From Psychromicrobium xiongbiense (GTDB lineage: Bacteria > Actinomycetota > Actinomycetes > Actinomycetales > Micrococcaceae): 64,000 nt of DNA. Made by a program: the position numbers and the translations under genes. The stretch spans positions 35,380-99,379 of the forward strand of contig NZ_JASSZH010000038.1 of the NCBI RefSeq assembly GCF_030271165.1, written 5' to 3'. The notes below the pieces were generated by a model, which made no database searches, was not told where the DNA came from, and was given only the letters and a program-made list of their open reading frames with translations. This document shows, piece by piece, positions 37,258-45,440 of this stretch (position 1 is the stretch's first letter; each line of letters starts with the position of its first letter).

Positions 37258-38703
37258 ATGAGCCGTCACGACCCGGTGAGGGCGACGGAGGACCGAGCGA
37301 ACGCGGTCACCGTCGCCCTCACCGAATTCACCACCAAGCGCCGAGGTCCTATCCGGCGCTTCTTCTACGAACACTCACTCGCGATGGACGCGGTGGTGGC
37401 CCTGATCTATCTGCTCCTGATGGGTGCCACCGCCGTGGTGGATGCCACTCAGGGGAACTGGCTGATGGTGGTCGTGGTGGTCGGCACTGCGGCCGCGTTG
37501 ATGTTCCGACGCCGTTATCCGCGCATCGTGCTGGGTATTGTCGTGGCTCTGGAGATCCTCAACGCGGTGGCCGGATACTCCGGCAACGTCGGCCTGGGTG
37601 TGCTGTTTGCCCTCTACGCGGTGGCCGCGGCCTACGGTGGCCGGATCGGCTTCCTTAGCGCCGCCGTCGCGAGTCTTCCGCTGATCGCCGTGATGATTCT
37701 GGTGGAGCCGCACCGCTCCGATGCGGCAAATAACTCGCCGATGTCCGCCCAGGTGTTCTGGCTGGTGGCCGCGGGCTTCCTGGTCCTGGGCAATGTCATC
37801 GCCACCGGCATCGGGGTCTCGGTCTGGCGCGACCGCCACCACGAACTGGAGCTGCGGGCCTGGGCGCAGCGTAATGCGCAGTTGGCCTCGGCGCATGAGC
37901 GCAACCGCATTGCCCGGGAGATGCACGATGTGATTGCCCACTCGCTCTCCGTCATGATCGCGCTCTCCGATGGTGCCCGGCTGGCGATGGAACGCTCTCC
38001 GGAGAAGGCGGGCCAGGCGCTGGACAATGTCTCGCAAACCGGCCGACGGGCCCTGGCCGATATGCAGCGGATGCTCGGGGTGCTGCGGCGCGAGGGCACC
38101 GAGGAGCAGGATCAGCGCAAGCCCATGCCCGGTGAGCTCGATGTCGAATCGCTGCTGGACGGTTTCCGCCAGGCCGGGATGCCGCTCTCTTTCGCCACCT
38201 CCGGGCCTCCGCTGCCGGCTGATCCGGCCTTCCGTCTGGCCGTTTACCGGATCATGCAGGAGTCGCTGACCAATGTGCTGCGCTACGCTCGTGGCGTGTC
38301 CCGGGTCGACGCCCTGATTGCCCATGAGCATCCCGAAGTGACCCTGAAAATTTCCGATGACGGACGGCCGCCGTCCGCAGCAAGTTCCAAGGGGTCGCTG
38401 GAGATTCTGGGCAATGGAATTCCGGGCAGCGGTAAGGGACTGATCGGTATGAGCGAGCGGGCAGCAGCCTATGGCGGCCGGGTCAGTGCGGGACCACAAC
38501 CGCAGGGCGGCTGGCTGGTCACCGCCAGCCTGCACTGCCCGGATGCCTCCGAGGAGTCTCAGGATGTTCCTGAGGTTGCGGTTCCCGAAACCTTGGTGCC
38601 GGACTCCCCGTTTCCCAGCGCCCGGTTTCCCAGTGCCCTCGTTCCGGAGCGCACCGCCGCCCGGGACACTGCCGCGTTGAAAGCCTCGAAAGGCACTCCA
38701 TGA
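37258..38703 (+). CDS. Sensor histidine kinase (NarL/DesK type)
   Basis: 481 aa membrane histidine kinase. About five hydrophobic segments occupy residues 40-190, with little extracellular loop, as in intramembrane-sensing kinases. The HisKA_3 box is ERNRIAREMHDVIAHSLSVM with phosphorylatable His223. The ATP-binding domain has the N-box QESLTNVLRYA, ISDDG and GKGLIGMSERAAAYGG. The last 50 residues are Pro/Glu-rich and outside the catalytic domain. It overlaps its response regulator by four bases (ATGA), and lies 9 bases after the permease, so it most likely senses the ABC transporter's substrate or activity. Confidence 0.93.
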   Translation: MSRHDPVRATEDRANAVTVALTEFTTKRRGPIRRFFYEHSLAMDAVVALIYLLLMGATAVVDATQGNWLMVVVVVGTAAALMFRRRYPRIVLGIVVALEILNAVAGYSGNVGLGVLFALYAVAAAYGGRIGFLSAAVASLPLIAVMILVEPHRSDAANNSPMSAQVFWLVAAGFLVLGNVIATGIGVSVWRDRHHELELRAWAQRNAQLASAHERNRIAREMHDVIAHSLSVMIALSDGARLAMERSPEKAGQALDNVSQTGRRALADMQRMLGVLRREGTEEQDQRKPMPGELDVESLLDGFRQAGMPLSFATSGPPLPADPAFRLAVYRIMQESLTNVLRYARGVSRVDALIAHEHPEVTLKISDDGRPPSAASSKGSLEILGNGIPGSGKGLIGMSERAAAYGGRVSAGPQPQGGWLVTASLHCPDASEESQDVPEVAVPETLVPDSPFPSARFPSALVPERTAARDTAALKASKGTP

Positions 38704-39356
38704 AGATTCTGCTGGTGGACGATCAGCCGCTACTCCTGATGGGGTTCCGGCTGATCCTGGAAGGTGAGGACGATTTCGAGATCGTCGGGGAGGCTGCCAA
38801 CGGGGTGGAGGCACTCAGCCAGGTAGCCGGGCTGGAGCCCGATGTGGTGCTGATGGATGTCCGGATGCCGGTGATGGACGGGCTGGAGGCGACCCGGCGC
38901 ATCGTGGCCTCCGGGGCGGCATCGAAGGTCATCATCCTGACCACCTTTGATCTTGACGAGTACGCCTTTGAGGGGCTCCAGGCGGGAGCCAGTGCCTTTC
39001 TGCTCAAGAACGTGGCACCCGAGGAGCTGGTCCAGGCGGTGCGGCTGGTGGCCAGTGGGGATGCTGTCGTGGCCCCCAGAGTCACCCAGCGGTTGCTGGA
39101 GCGCTTTGTCCGCATCCAGCCCACGCGCGAACCGAGTGATGGTGCCGAGGCCGGACTCACCGCCCGCGAGGTGGAGGTGGTCCGGGCGCTCGCTGAGGGG
39201 CTGTCCAATGCGGAGATCGCCACGAAATTCTTCCTCTCTGAGGCGACCGTCAAAACCCATGTGCGGCGCATTCTGACCAAACTGGACCTGCGCGACCGCG
39301 TGCAGGTGGTGGTCTGGGCCTATGAGAGCGGCGTCGTCGTCCCGGGAGCCGAATGA
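38700..39356 (+). CDS. LuxR-type response regulator
   Basis: 218 aa NarL/FixJ-family response regulator. The receiver domain starts KILLVDDQPLLLMGFRLIL; the phosphoacceptor is Asp53 in VVLMDVRMPVMDGLEATRRI, the conserved Thr is in VIILTTFDLDEYAF and the Lys in FLLKNVAPEELV. The DNA-binding helix-turn-helix is LTAREVEVVRALAEGLSNAE followed by FFLSEATVKTHVRRILTKL. It ends the ABC-permease-kinase-regulator operon and presumably controls that operon's own promoter. Confidence 0.94.
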   Translation: MKILLVDDQPLLLMGFRLILEGEDDFEIVGEAANGVEALSQVAGLEPDVVLMDVRMPVMDGLEATRRIVASGAASKVIILTTFDLDEYAFEGLQAGASAFLLKNVAPEELVQAVRLVASGDAVVAPRVTQRLLERFVRIQPTREPSDGAEAGLTAREVEVVRALAEGLSNAEIATKFFLSEATVKTHVRRILTKLDLRDRVQVVVWAYESGVVVPGAE

Positions 39357-39391
39357 GGCCGGGAGAATCCGGCGGCGCTGAAGGAACCTGA

Positions 39392-40729
39392 TTGAATGAG
39401 CGTATGTCTGCGCTTGCTGAATCCGCCGCTCTGGAACATATTCACGATCTGGGGAGCTTCGTCTCCGCCTCGCCATCGAGCTTTCACACCGTCGCCGAGG
39501 CCGCTGCGCGCCTGAAGGCTGCCGGGTTCAGGGAGGCGCGGGAAAATCAGGACTGGCCGGTAGGCCCGGGGAGCTATTTTGTGCAGCGCGATGGCGCTCT
39601 GATCGCCTGGGTGCTGCCCGAGGACGCCCAGCCGACCACCGGCTTTGCGGTGCTCGGCGCGCACACCGATTCGCCGTCGTTCAAGCTCAAGCCCAAGCCC
39701 ACGATCGGCGCGCACGGCTGGTTGCAGGCTGGGGTCGAGGTCTATGGTGGCCCGCTGCTGAATTCCTGGCTGGACCGGGAGCTCCGCCTCGCCGGACGGC
39801 TGGCACTGCGCTCCGGACGCACCGTCCTGGCGGCGACCGGGCCGCTGTTGCGCCTGCCCCAGCTGGCGGTGCATCTGGACCGGGCAGTCAATGAGGGCCT
39901 GACCCTGAATAAGCAGCAGCACCTGCAGCCAGTCTGGGGCCTGGGAGATCCGGCTCAGGCGGATGTGCTGGCGGTCCTGGCCCAATCTGCCGGTGTGGAT
40001 CCGGAGGAGGTCGGTGGCTACGACGTTGTCGTTGCCGACTGCCAGGAGCCGGCAGTGTTTGGCGGTGCGCAGGAGTTCTTCGCCTCCGGCCGGCTGGACA
40101 ACCTGAGCTCGGTGCACGCCGGGTTGCGCGCCCTGCTGGATCACCATCAGGCCGGTGCCGGGGGTCTGACCGGTGGACCGATCGCTGTGCTGGCGGCCTT
40201 TGACCACGAGGAGGTGGGCAGTGCCACGCCCTCCGGGGCCAGTGGGCCGTTCCTGGCTGATGTGCTGGCGCGGATCAGTAACAGTCTGGGTGCCGGCAGC
40301 GAGCAGTGGCACCGGGCGCTGGCCTCCTCGGTGTGCCTCTCTGCCGATGCCGGTCACGCTGTACACCCGAACTATCCGGAGCGGCATGATCCGGCGAACC
40401 ATCCGCTGCTCGGCGGCGGGCCGTTGCTGAAGATCAACGCGAACCAGCGCTATGCCACGGATGCGGTGGGTGCTGCTCTGGTGGCCCGGCTCTGCGCCGA
40501 GCAGGGCATTGCCTATCAGGAGTTTGTGTCCAACAACAATGTGCCCTGTGGCTCGACGATCGGTCCGCTGACCGCCACCCGGCTGGGCATCCGGACCGTG
40601 GATGTCGGCGTCCCGCTACTCTCCATGCACTCGGCGCGGGAGATGTGCTCGGTCACCGATCCCTATCACCTCAGCCGCCTTGCCGGCGCATTTTTCCGCT
40701 CGACCGTGCTGGCGGATTTCGCCGGCTGA
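39392..40729 (+). CDS. apeB: M18 family aminopeptidase
   Basis: Zinc aminopeptidase of family M18 (aspartyl aminopeptidase/ApeB type), 445 aa, cytosolic. Metal-binding and catalytic segments are present in order: VLGAHTDSPSFKLKPKP (His, Asp), GRLDNLSSVHAGLRALL (Asp), AAFDHEEVGSATPSGASG (Glu-Glu), LSADAGHAVHPNYPERHDP (Asp) and the terminal PLLSMHSAREMCSVTDPYHL (His). The TTG start at 39392 has AAGGA six bases upstream; ATG four codons later is the alternative but has no suitable site. It follows the two-component operon by 35 bases and ends convergent with the DUF1345 gene. Confidence 0.93.
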   Translation: MNERMSALAESAALEHIHDLGSFVSASPSSFHTVAEAAARLKAAGFREARENQDWPVGPGSYFVQRDGALIAWVLPEDAQPTTGFAVLGAHTDSPSFKLKPKPTIGAHGWLQAGVEVYGGPLLNSWLDRELRLAGRLALRSGRTVLAATGPLLRLPQLAVHLDRAVNEGLTLNKQQHLQPVWGLGDPAQADVLAVLAQSAGVDPEEVGGYDVVVADCQEPAVFGGAQEFFASGRLDNLSSVHAGLRALLDHHQAGAGGLTGGPIAVLAAFDHEEVGSATPSGASGPFLADVLARISNSLGAGSEQWHRALASSVCLSADAGHAVHPNYPERHDPANHPLLGGGPLLKINANQRYATDAVGAALVARLCAEQGIAYQEFVSNNNVPCGSTIGPLTATRLGIRTVDVGVPLLSMHSAREMCSVTDPYHLSRLAGAFFRSTVLADFAG

Positions 40730-40756
40730 CCTGGGTTCAGAGGGGCTCAGCGGGTT

Positions 40757-41449
40757 TCAGGAGGCCAGGCTGACCACCAGGTTGATCGTGGTGGCCAGGA
40801 TTCCGGTGCCGAAAACAAAGGCCAGCAGGCTGTGTCGGAGCGCGGTCAGCCGCATGACCGAATTGGTGATCGACGTGTCAGAGACCTGGTAGGTCATGCC
40901 CATGCTGAACGCCATATAGGCGAAGTCGTTGTAGTTGGGGCGTTCTTTCTGGTTAAATTCGATGCCGCCCGGCTCGGGGCGGTGGGTGTAGTACAGCTCG
41001 GCATAGCGCAAGGTGAACAGGGTGTGGACCATCAGCCAGGAGAGCACCGTGGTGATCAGGGCCAGCGCCGCCAGCGCCAGACGCTCGCCACCACCGGCGC
41101 TCTTCCCGTCGATCATGACGACGACGACGGCAGCCAGGCTGGCGACGGCGGCGAGGGTGACCAGCAGGTTGCTGGTGGGTCGGCGGGGATCCTCTTCGGT
41201 AGCATGAGCGGCCGTCCGGGCGGTGTCCATCCGGCTGATTTTCAGCCAGATCCAGATGTCGTAGACGGCTGCTGCGGCCGCCCAGGCGGCGGCGGGTGCG
41301 TGGAGCCAGGAGTCCAGGAATCCCACGGCGCAGCCGACCACGACGGCGACGGCTCCCATGGTCAGAAAACGTCGGCGGGCCAGTCGTGCGCGGTGGCTCA
41401 GGGCTGGATGGTCTGCTGAGGTGCGGTGTGGTTCCCGCGAGGATGTCAT
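40757..41449 (-). CDS. DUF1345 membrane protein
   Basis: 230 aa membrane protein of the DUF1345 family, which has no established function. Hydrophobic segments are at MGAVAVVVGCAVGFLDSWL, AAAWAAAAAVYDIWIWLK, LLVTLAAVASLAAVVVVMI, LALAALALITTVLSWLMVH and the end FVFGTGILATTINLVVSL. The family signature NYNDFAYMAFSMGMTYQVSD followed by TSITNSVMRLTALRHSLLAF is complete. TAAAAT on the minus strand (41456-41461) ends six bases before the ATG, so the mRNA is probably leaderless. It is divergent from another membrane protein gene. Confidence 0.9.
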   Translation of the reverse strand: MTSSREPHRTSADHPALSHRARLARRRFLTMGAVAVVVGCAVGFLDSWLHAPAAAWAAAAAVYDIWIWLKISRMDTARTAAHATEEDPRRPTSNLLVTLAAVASLAAVVVVMIDGKSAGGGERLALAALALITTVLSWLMVHTLFTLRYAELYYTHRPEPGGIEFNQKERPNYNDFAYMAFSMGMTYQVSDTSITNSVMRLTALRHSLLAFVFGTGILATTINLVVSLAS

Positions 41450-41504
41450 AGTCCGATTTTAGGTGCTGGATTCTGGCCGCCGATGGCGTCGGTATGCTGA
41501 GCCC

Positions 41505-42164
41505 ATGAAAATCGCGGCATGGCTCGGTGGCCTGCTCGGCGCCCTGCTGGTGTTTCTGAGCGCCATGGTGCTGCCCTATGGTCCGATTAATGGTGCGGCC
41601 GGGGTGGTTGACGGCGGCAGTTTTCTGGGCTGGCGGTACACGAGCTTCGACGAGGGCTCTGCCTGGCCGCTCAGCCTCGCCTTTGCCCAGAGCTGGTACG
41701 TCCTGGTGATTCTGGTGCTCGGTCTTGGCCCGTTCGTGGGGTTGGGGACGCGGCGTGCTGAGCGATTTGCCGGTGCCATTCTGCAGGGCCTGGGTGCCAT
41801 CGGCGTGGCGATTCTGGCGATTACGCTCTTGGTGGTTCTGGTGAATCTGGGCGGCGATTCCCTCTGGGTGTGCGGGGCGGTTCTGGTGTTGGCCCTGCTG
41901 TTGCTTGGCGCTGCCGTGCTGAGCGGATTCGGCCGCGCCTTCTGGGGCTCACCCGTGGTGGTGTGCGCGGCGCTGCTGGGTCTGGTGGGTAGCACCTCGA
42001 TGGCCTGGGAGCAGGGCAGTACACCGGGCGCGGCGCATGGCGTCGCCACCTGGCTGATGCCGGTGGGTTTTGCGGTATCGCTTATCGGGGCATTCTGCGC
42101 CTGGCAGGCGGCCCGACGTCGTGAGCCAGTTCGTCGCAGTGAGCCAGCTCGCTCCGCTCGGTGA
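41505..42164 (+). CDS. Hypothetical membrane protein
   Basis: 219 aa, no family recognised. Hydrophobic segments are at about residues 5-25 (LGGLLGALLVFLSAMVLPYG), 60-85, 95-125, 130-150, 155-175 and 190-210. A short extracellular-looking stretch (residues 27-58, NGAAGVVDGGSFLGWRYTSF) follows the first. The C-terminus is Arg-rich (RREPVRRSEPARSAR), giving a positive-inside tail. TATGCT ends six bases before the ATG and there is no ribosome binding site, so it may be leaderless. The frame extends upstream but without support. Confidence 0.75.
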   Translation: MKIAAWLGGLLGALLVFLSAMVLPYGPINGAAGVVDGGSFLGWRYTSFDEGSAWPLSLAFAQSWYVLVILVLGLGPFVGLGTRRAERFAGAILQGLGAIGVAILAITLLVVLVNLGGDSLWVCGAVLVLALLLLGAAVLSGFGRAFWGSPVVVCAALLGLVGSTSMAWEQGSTPGAAHGVATWLMPVGFAVSLIGAFCAWQAARRREPVRRSEPARSAR

Positions 42165-42183
42165 CCCGGGCGAAGCGAGCTGG
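42144..42183. terminator. Convergent-end hairpin
   Basis: CCAGCTCGCT (42144-42153) and AGCGAGCTGG (42174-42183) form a perfect 10-base stem with a 20-base loop, overlapping the stop codon of the rightward gene. There is no U-run. It may terminate transcription or simply be a dispersed palindromic element. An 18-base near-repeat GTGAGCCAG(T/C)TCG occurs at 42121 and 42138, inside the same end. Confidence 0.5.
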
Positions 42184-42206
42184 CCAGCCACTGGGACTGG
42201 TGTTCT

Positions 42207-42248
42207 GGACTTACAGTCCTGGGCCTACTGTTCTGGGCCTACTGTTCT
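42207..42248. repeat. 14-base tandem repeat at gene end
   Basis: GGGCCTACTGTTCT is present twice without interruption (42221-42234 and 42235-42248), preceded by a degenerate third copy at 42207-42220 (10 of 14 bases). The second copy overlaps the last codons of the VOC gene. Confidence 0.65.
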
Positions 42249-43018
42249 GCGGGCAGCGTGATCAGGCCGAAGGCCTCACCATGCGGTGCGCGGACAATGG
42301 TCATCCGGCCGAAAGGGCTGTCAGAGGCGGGCATCAACGCAGTGGCACCCAACTCGACGGCCTTCGCCAGCGTGGCATCCACGTCATCGGCCGCAAACCA
42401 GGTGAGCCAGTAGTTCGGGTGACCTTCGGGCATCGAGGGGTCATCGTTCATTCCGCCGACGTCCTCGCCATCGGAGGCGCGCTGGAAGGTCGAGTAGATG
42501 AACTCATCGCTGTTGATGTCCCGGTAGTTGAAGCCGAAGACCTCCGTGTAGAAGGCGCGGGCCGCCGCGTAATCGCGGGTGTGCAGCTCGTTCCAGCAGA
42601 GGGTGCCATCCTCATTGAACAGGCCAACGCCCAGGTGATTTCCACCCTGCCAGAGGCCAAACACCGCACCGGTGGAGTCAGCGACGACGGCCATCGTGCC
42701 CTGCTCTGCCACTGCGGTGGGCGGGAAGAATACAGCGCCACCGGCATCGACGACCTTCGCTGCGGTTGCTGCGGCATCGTCGGCGGCGAAGAAGGTGGTC
42801 CAGACCGAAGGGTCTGTTTCACTCTGCAGAGGGCTGATGCCGGCCACGGCGCGGCCGTTCTTGGTTACCAGGCGGTAGCCGCCCATGGACTCGTCGCCCT
42901 CAGGCACATCCCAGCCGAAAAGCGATCCGTAGAAGGTGGCGGCAGCAGCGGGATCGCTGACAGCCAGATCAGGCCAGTTCGGGGTTCCCTCGGGCCAGGC
43001 TTCGTCACGCGTAGGCAT
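42239..43018 (-). CDS. VOC family (glyoxalase-like) protein, two domains
   Basis: 259 aa with two vicinal-oxygen-chelate domains in tandem, as in actinobacterial hydroxylase/glyoxalase-like proteins. Domain 1 starts NWPDLAVSDPAAAATFYGSL followed by FGWDVPEG and GVFGLWQGG; domain 2 starts WNELHTRDYAAARAFYTEVF with GFNYRD and ends APHGEAFGLITLP. The spacing of the repeated FY..lFG motif is the usual fingerprint. AGGAGAAATT lies before the ATG. Substrate cannot be read from the sequence. Confidence 0.9.
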   Translation of the reverse strand: MPTRDEAWPEGTPNWPDLAVSDPAAAATFYGSLFGWDVPEGDESMGGYRLVTKNGRAVAGISPLQSETDPSVWTTFFAADDAAATAAKVVDAGGAVFFPPTAVAEQGTMAVVADSTGAVFGLWQGGNHLGVGLFNEDGTLCWNELHTRDYAAARAFYTEVFGFNYRDINSDEFIYSTFQRASDGEDVGGMNDDPSMPEGHPNYWLTWFAADDVDATLAKAVELGATALMPASDSPFGRMTIVRAPHGEAFGLITLPAEQ

Positions 43019-43189
43019 AATTTCTCCTTGACTCAGAGCGGGCAGAGCCGCTTGAAGATGCCGCCCGGCGGAACACCAAGGCGATCTACCCTGAGCGTAG
43101 ATCCGAGCACCGACAGGATGGAAGTGGTAGAGCAGCCTCCAGGGCTGTTGATCGGCTGAGTTTCTCAGGTGGCCCCCGGCAGGCGTATC

Positions 43190-43344
43190 CGTTACCATGG
43201 ATGGGTCCGTGTTTGCACGGCATCGATCCGTCGCGTCCGCACCCCAGTATCGTTCTGGGGAGCCTGTGGGCCCGGATCAACGCACACGAACCTCCTGTTG
43301 CGGAGAGACCGCAACCGCTTAGCCCAGAGGAGGTGGGTTCACAT
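43190..43344 (+). ncRNA. Candidate structured rpsF leader
   Basis: The 326-base gap between the VOC gene and rpsF carries, in its last 150 bases, hairpins CCCCAG-N7-CTGGGG (about 43243-43261) and GTTGCGG-N5-CCGCAAC (about 43295-43313) before the ribosome binding site. Many bacteria have an S6:S18-binding leader in this position that represses rpsF. I cannot verify the specific consensus by eye, so this is a candidate only. A TACCAT -10-like hexamer is near 43193. Confidence 0.35.
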
Positions 43345-43650
43345 ATGCGTCCTTACGAACTGATGGTAATCATCGACCCCGAGGTCGACGAGCGTACCGT
43401 CGAGCCGTCCCTTCAGAAGTTCCTCAAAGTGATCACCGGCGACGGTGGAACTGTTGACAAGGTGGATTTCTGGGGCCGTCGCCGACTGGCTTATGACATC
43501 AAGAAGAAGTCCGAAGGGTTCTACGCAGTGGTTAATTTCACCGCTGAACCGGCAACCGCTCAGGAGCTCGACCGCCAGTTGAGCCTGAACGAGACGATCC
43601 TTCGCACCAAGATCATCCGCCCCGAGGATCAGAAAGTGTCCGCCGAGTAA
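43345..43650 (+). CDS. rpsF: 30S ribosomal protein bS6
   Basis: Ribosomal protein bS6, 101 aa, partner of bS18 in the platform of the small subunit. The sequence begins [20 protein letters not shown] and contains the typical [20 protein letters not shown] and GFYAVVNF strands. GAGGAGGTGGG precedes the ATG at a normal distance; the frame is open further upstream, but only through the leader. It is the first gene of the rpsF-ssb-rpsR-rplI operon. Confidence 0.97.
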   Translation: MRPYELMVIIDPEVDERTVEPSLQKFLKVITGDGGTVDKVDFWGRRRLAYDIKKKSEGFYAVVNFTAEPATAQELDRQLSLNETILRTKIIRPEDQKVSAE

Positions 43651-43693
43651 TTCCGGCGAACGCTAGATCTTCAGACGTAGGAAGCAGGAAGAC

Positions 43694-44245
43694 ATGGCAG
43701 GCGAGACCACCATTACCGTTATCGGTAATCTGACCAACGATCCGGAACTGAGATTCACCCCCTCCGGTTCGGCAGTCGCCAACTTCACCATTGCGTCCAC
43801 GCCGCGCACCTTCGACCGCCAGTCCAATGAGTGGAAAGACGGCGAAACGCTGTTTTTGCGCGCATCGGTGTGGCGGGAGGCTGCTGAGAATGTCGCCGAG
43901 TCGCTCACTAAGGGCACTCGCGTCATCGTCAGTGGTCGGTTGAAGTCGCGCTCCTACGAAACCAAAGAAGGGGAGAAGCGCACCGTGATGGAGCTTGAGG
44001 TCGATGAAATCGGCCCCTCGCTGCGGTACGCCAACGCCAAGGTCAACCGCACCCAGCGCTCCGGCGGTCAGGGTGGCGGGAACTTCGGTGGCGGCGGTGG
44101 CTTCGGTGGGAACTCTGGCAACCAAGGCGGAGGAAACTCCGGCTGGGGTGGCCAGTCGGCTCCCGCTGACGATCCCTGGGCCAGCCCGTCCTCTCCGGGC
44201 GGCGGCTGGGGTGCCGGTCCGGATTCCTCCGAACCTCCCTTCTAA
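43694..44245 (+). CDS. ssb: Single-stranded DNA-binding protein
   Basis: SSB, 183 aa, OB-fold tetramer that coats single-stranded DNA. The OB fold spans residues 1-115 ([60 protein letters not shown]). A Gly-rich linker ([20 protein letters not shown]) precedes the acidic tip, which here ends DSSEPPF, equivalent to the usual DDEPPF partner-binding tail. It sits between rpsF and rpsR as in most bacteria, but is separated from rpsR by a 69-base tandem array. Confidence 0.97.
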   Translation: MAGETTITVIGNLTNDPELRFTPSGSAVANFTIASTPRTFDRQSNEWKDGETLFLRASVWREAAENVAESLTKGTRVIVSGRLKSRSYETKEGEKRTVMELEVDEIGPSLRYANAKVNRTQRSGGQGGGNFGGGGGFGGNSGNQGGGNSGWGGQSAPADDPWASPSSPGGGWGAGPDSSEPPF

Positions 44246-44257
44246 ACACCACTCATA

Positions 44258-44577
44258 GTCAGGGTCCCTCCGTGGCGGCGAAGCCGACACAGCCGGGCCT
44301 GAACAACACCAAAATAGAGTGGGGCAGTCAGGGTCCCTCCGTGGCGGCGAAGCCGACACAGCCGGGCCTCAACAACACCACAATAGAGTGGGGCAGTCAG
44401 GGTCCCTCCGGGGCGGCGAAGCCGACACAGCCGGGCCTGACCAACACCCAAAGAGAGTGGGGCAGTCAGGGTCCCTCCGTGGGGGCGAAGCCGACACAGC
44501 CGGGCCTGAACACCACCACAATAGAGTGGGGCAGTCAGGGTCCCTCCGTGGCGGCGAAGCCGACACGAAAGGGCCTG
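44258..44577. repeat. 69-base tandem repeat array, five copies
   Basis: Copies begin at 44258, 44327, 44396, 44465 and 44534, each exactly 69 bases apart; the fifth is incomplete and stops near 44577. Each begins GTCAGGGTCCCTCCGTGGCG and continues with GGCGAAGCCGACACAGCC. Copies differ at a few scattered bases. Each unit contains CGGC-GAA-GCCG, a small hairpin, and AGGG-T-CCCT. As 69 is a multiple of three, frames stay open through the array on both strands, but I find no reason to call them genes. It fills the ssb-rpsR gap within an essential operon. Confidence 0.95.
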
Positions 44578-44590
44578 CCCCAATCTCCAT

Positions 44591-44608
44591 CCCGTGAAAA
44601 ATCACGGG
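44591..44608 (+). other. Hairpin upstream of rpsR
   Basis: CCCGTGA-AAAA-TCACGGG, a perfect 7-base stem with a 4-base loop, ends 26 bases before the rpsR ATG and just upstream of its AAAGGAG. It may be a leader structure affecting rpsR translation or an RNA-processing site. Confidence 0.5.
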
Positions 44609-44633
44609 CTCCAGAAAACAAAGGAGCACCACG

Positions 44634-44873
44634 ATGGCTAAGGCTGAAATTCGCAAGCCCAAACCAAAGTCCAACCCCTTGAAGGCCGCTGACGTTACCG
44701 TCATCGACTACAAGGACGTCGCCTTGCTGCGCAAGTTCATTTCCGATCGTGGAAAGATCCGCGCCCGTCGCGTCACTGGCGTGACCGTGCAGGAGCAGCG
44801 CAAGATCGCTCAGGCGATCAAGAACGCCCGCGAAGTGGCCCTGCTGCCGTACTCCGGCGCTGGCCGCGGCTAA
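44634..44873 (+). CDS. rpsR: 30S ribosomal protein bS18
   Basis: Ribosomal protein bS18, 79 aa. The family core is [20 protein letters not shown] followed by [11 protein letters not shown] and [19 protein letters not shown]. No cysteine is present, so this is the zinc-free form; some actinobacteria carry a second, zinc-binding copy elsewhere. AAAGGAG precedes the ATG. Confidence 0.97.
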   Translation: MAKAEIRKPKPKSNPLKAADVTVIDYKDVALLRKFISDRGKIRARRVTGVTVQEQRKIAQAIKNAREVALLPYSGAGRG

Positions 44874-44891
44874 GGGAAGGGAATAACCACC

Positions 44892-45341
44892 ATGGCAAAA
44901 CTCATTCTGACCCAGGAAGTGACCGGACTCGGCGCTGCAGGGGATGTTGTTGAGGTCAAGAACGGCTACGCTCGCAACTACCTGTTGCCGCGTGGCTTCG
45001 CTCTGACCTGGACTCCCGGCGGCGAGAAGCAGGTCCTGTCGATCAAGGCCGCTCGCGTGGCCCGCGAGCACGCTTCGGTTGAAGCTGCTCAGGCTCAGGC
45101 AGCCAAGCTGTCCTCCACTTCGGTGCTGCTCGAAGTGAAGGCCGGCGAATCCGGTCGCCTCTTCGGCACCGTCAAGGCTGAGGACGTCGCCCGCGCCGTC
45201 GAGGCCGCCGGTCTCGGCGCCATCGACAAGCGCAAGGTCGAGATCCCGGTGCACATCAAGAGCATCGGCAAGTACCAGGCCAACGTCCGTCTGCACGAGG
45301 ATGTTGCTGCTGTGATCGACCTGAACGTCGTCAGCAAGTAG
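44892..45341 (+). CDS. rplI: 50S ribosomal protein bL9
   Basis: Ribosomal protein bL9, 149 aa. The N-terminal RNA-binding domain has [20 protein letters not shown], followed by the long connecting helix (residues about 40-75) and the C-terminal domain ([35 protein letters not shown]). It is the last gene of the rpsF operon, 18 bases after rpsR, and is followed by a strong terminator. Confidence 0.97.
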   Translation: MAKLILTQEVTGLGAAGDVVEVKNGYARNYLLPRGFALTWTPGGEKQVLSIKAARVAREHASVEAAQAQAAKLSSTSVLLEVKAGESGRLFGTVKAEDVARAVEAAGLGAIDKRKVEIPVHIKSIGKYQANVRLHEDVAAVIDLNVVSK

Positions 45342-45353
45342 TTTCGCGTACTC

Positions 45354-45386
45354 AAGGCCGCTCCACCTCCGGGTGGGGCGGCCTTT
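45354..45386 (+). terminator. Intrinsic terminator after rplI
   Basis: AAGGCCGCTCCACC and GGGTGGGGCGGCCTTT pair as a 13-14 base, GC-rich stem with one mismatch (the loop is about 3-4 bases), ending in TTT. It follows the rplI stop by 12 bases. Confidence 0.9.
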
Positions 45387-45440
45387 CGCATTCTCGCCAA
45401 CGGTCGTGACGCTCCCGATCGTTGGGTGAGGGAAGGCCAG

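Noticed and set aside
37375..38814. 479-codon frame on the minus strand over the histidine kinase
   Set aside because: Shadow frame; the plus strand encodes all histidine kinase motifs.
44258..44577. CRISPR array
   Set aside because: The repeats are contiguous, without unique spacers, and there are no cas genes.
44242..44682. Open frames through the 69-base repeats on both strands
   Set aside because: The unit length is a multiple of three, which keeps frames open by chance; no ribosome binding site, and the plus frame runs into rpsR.
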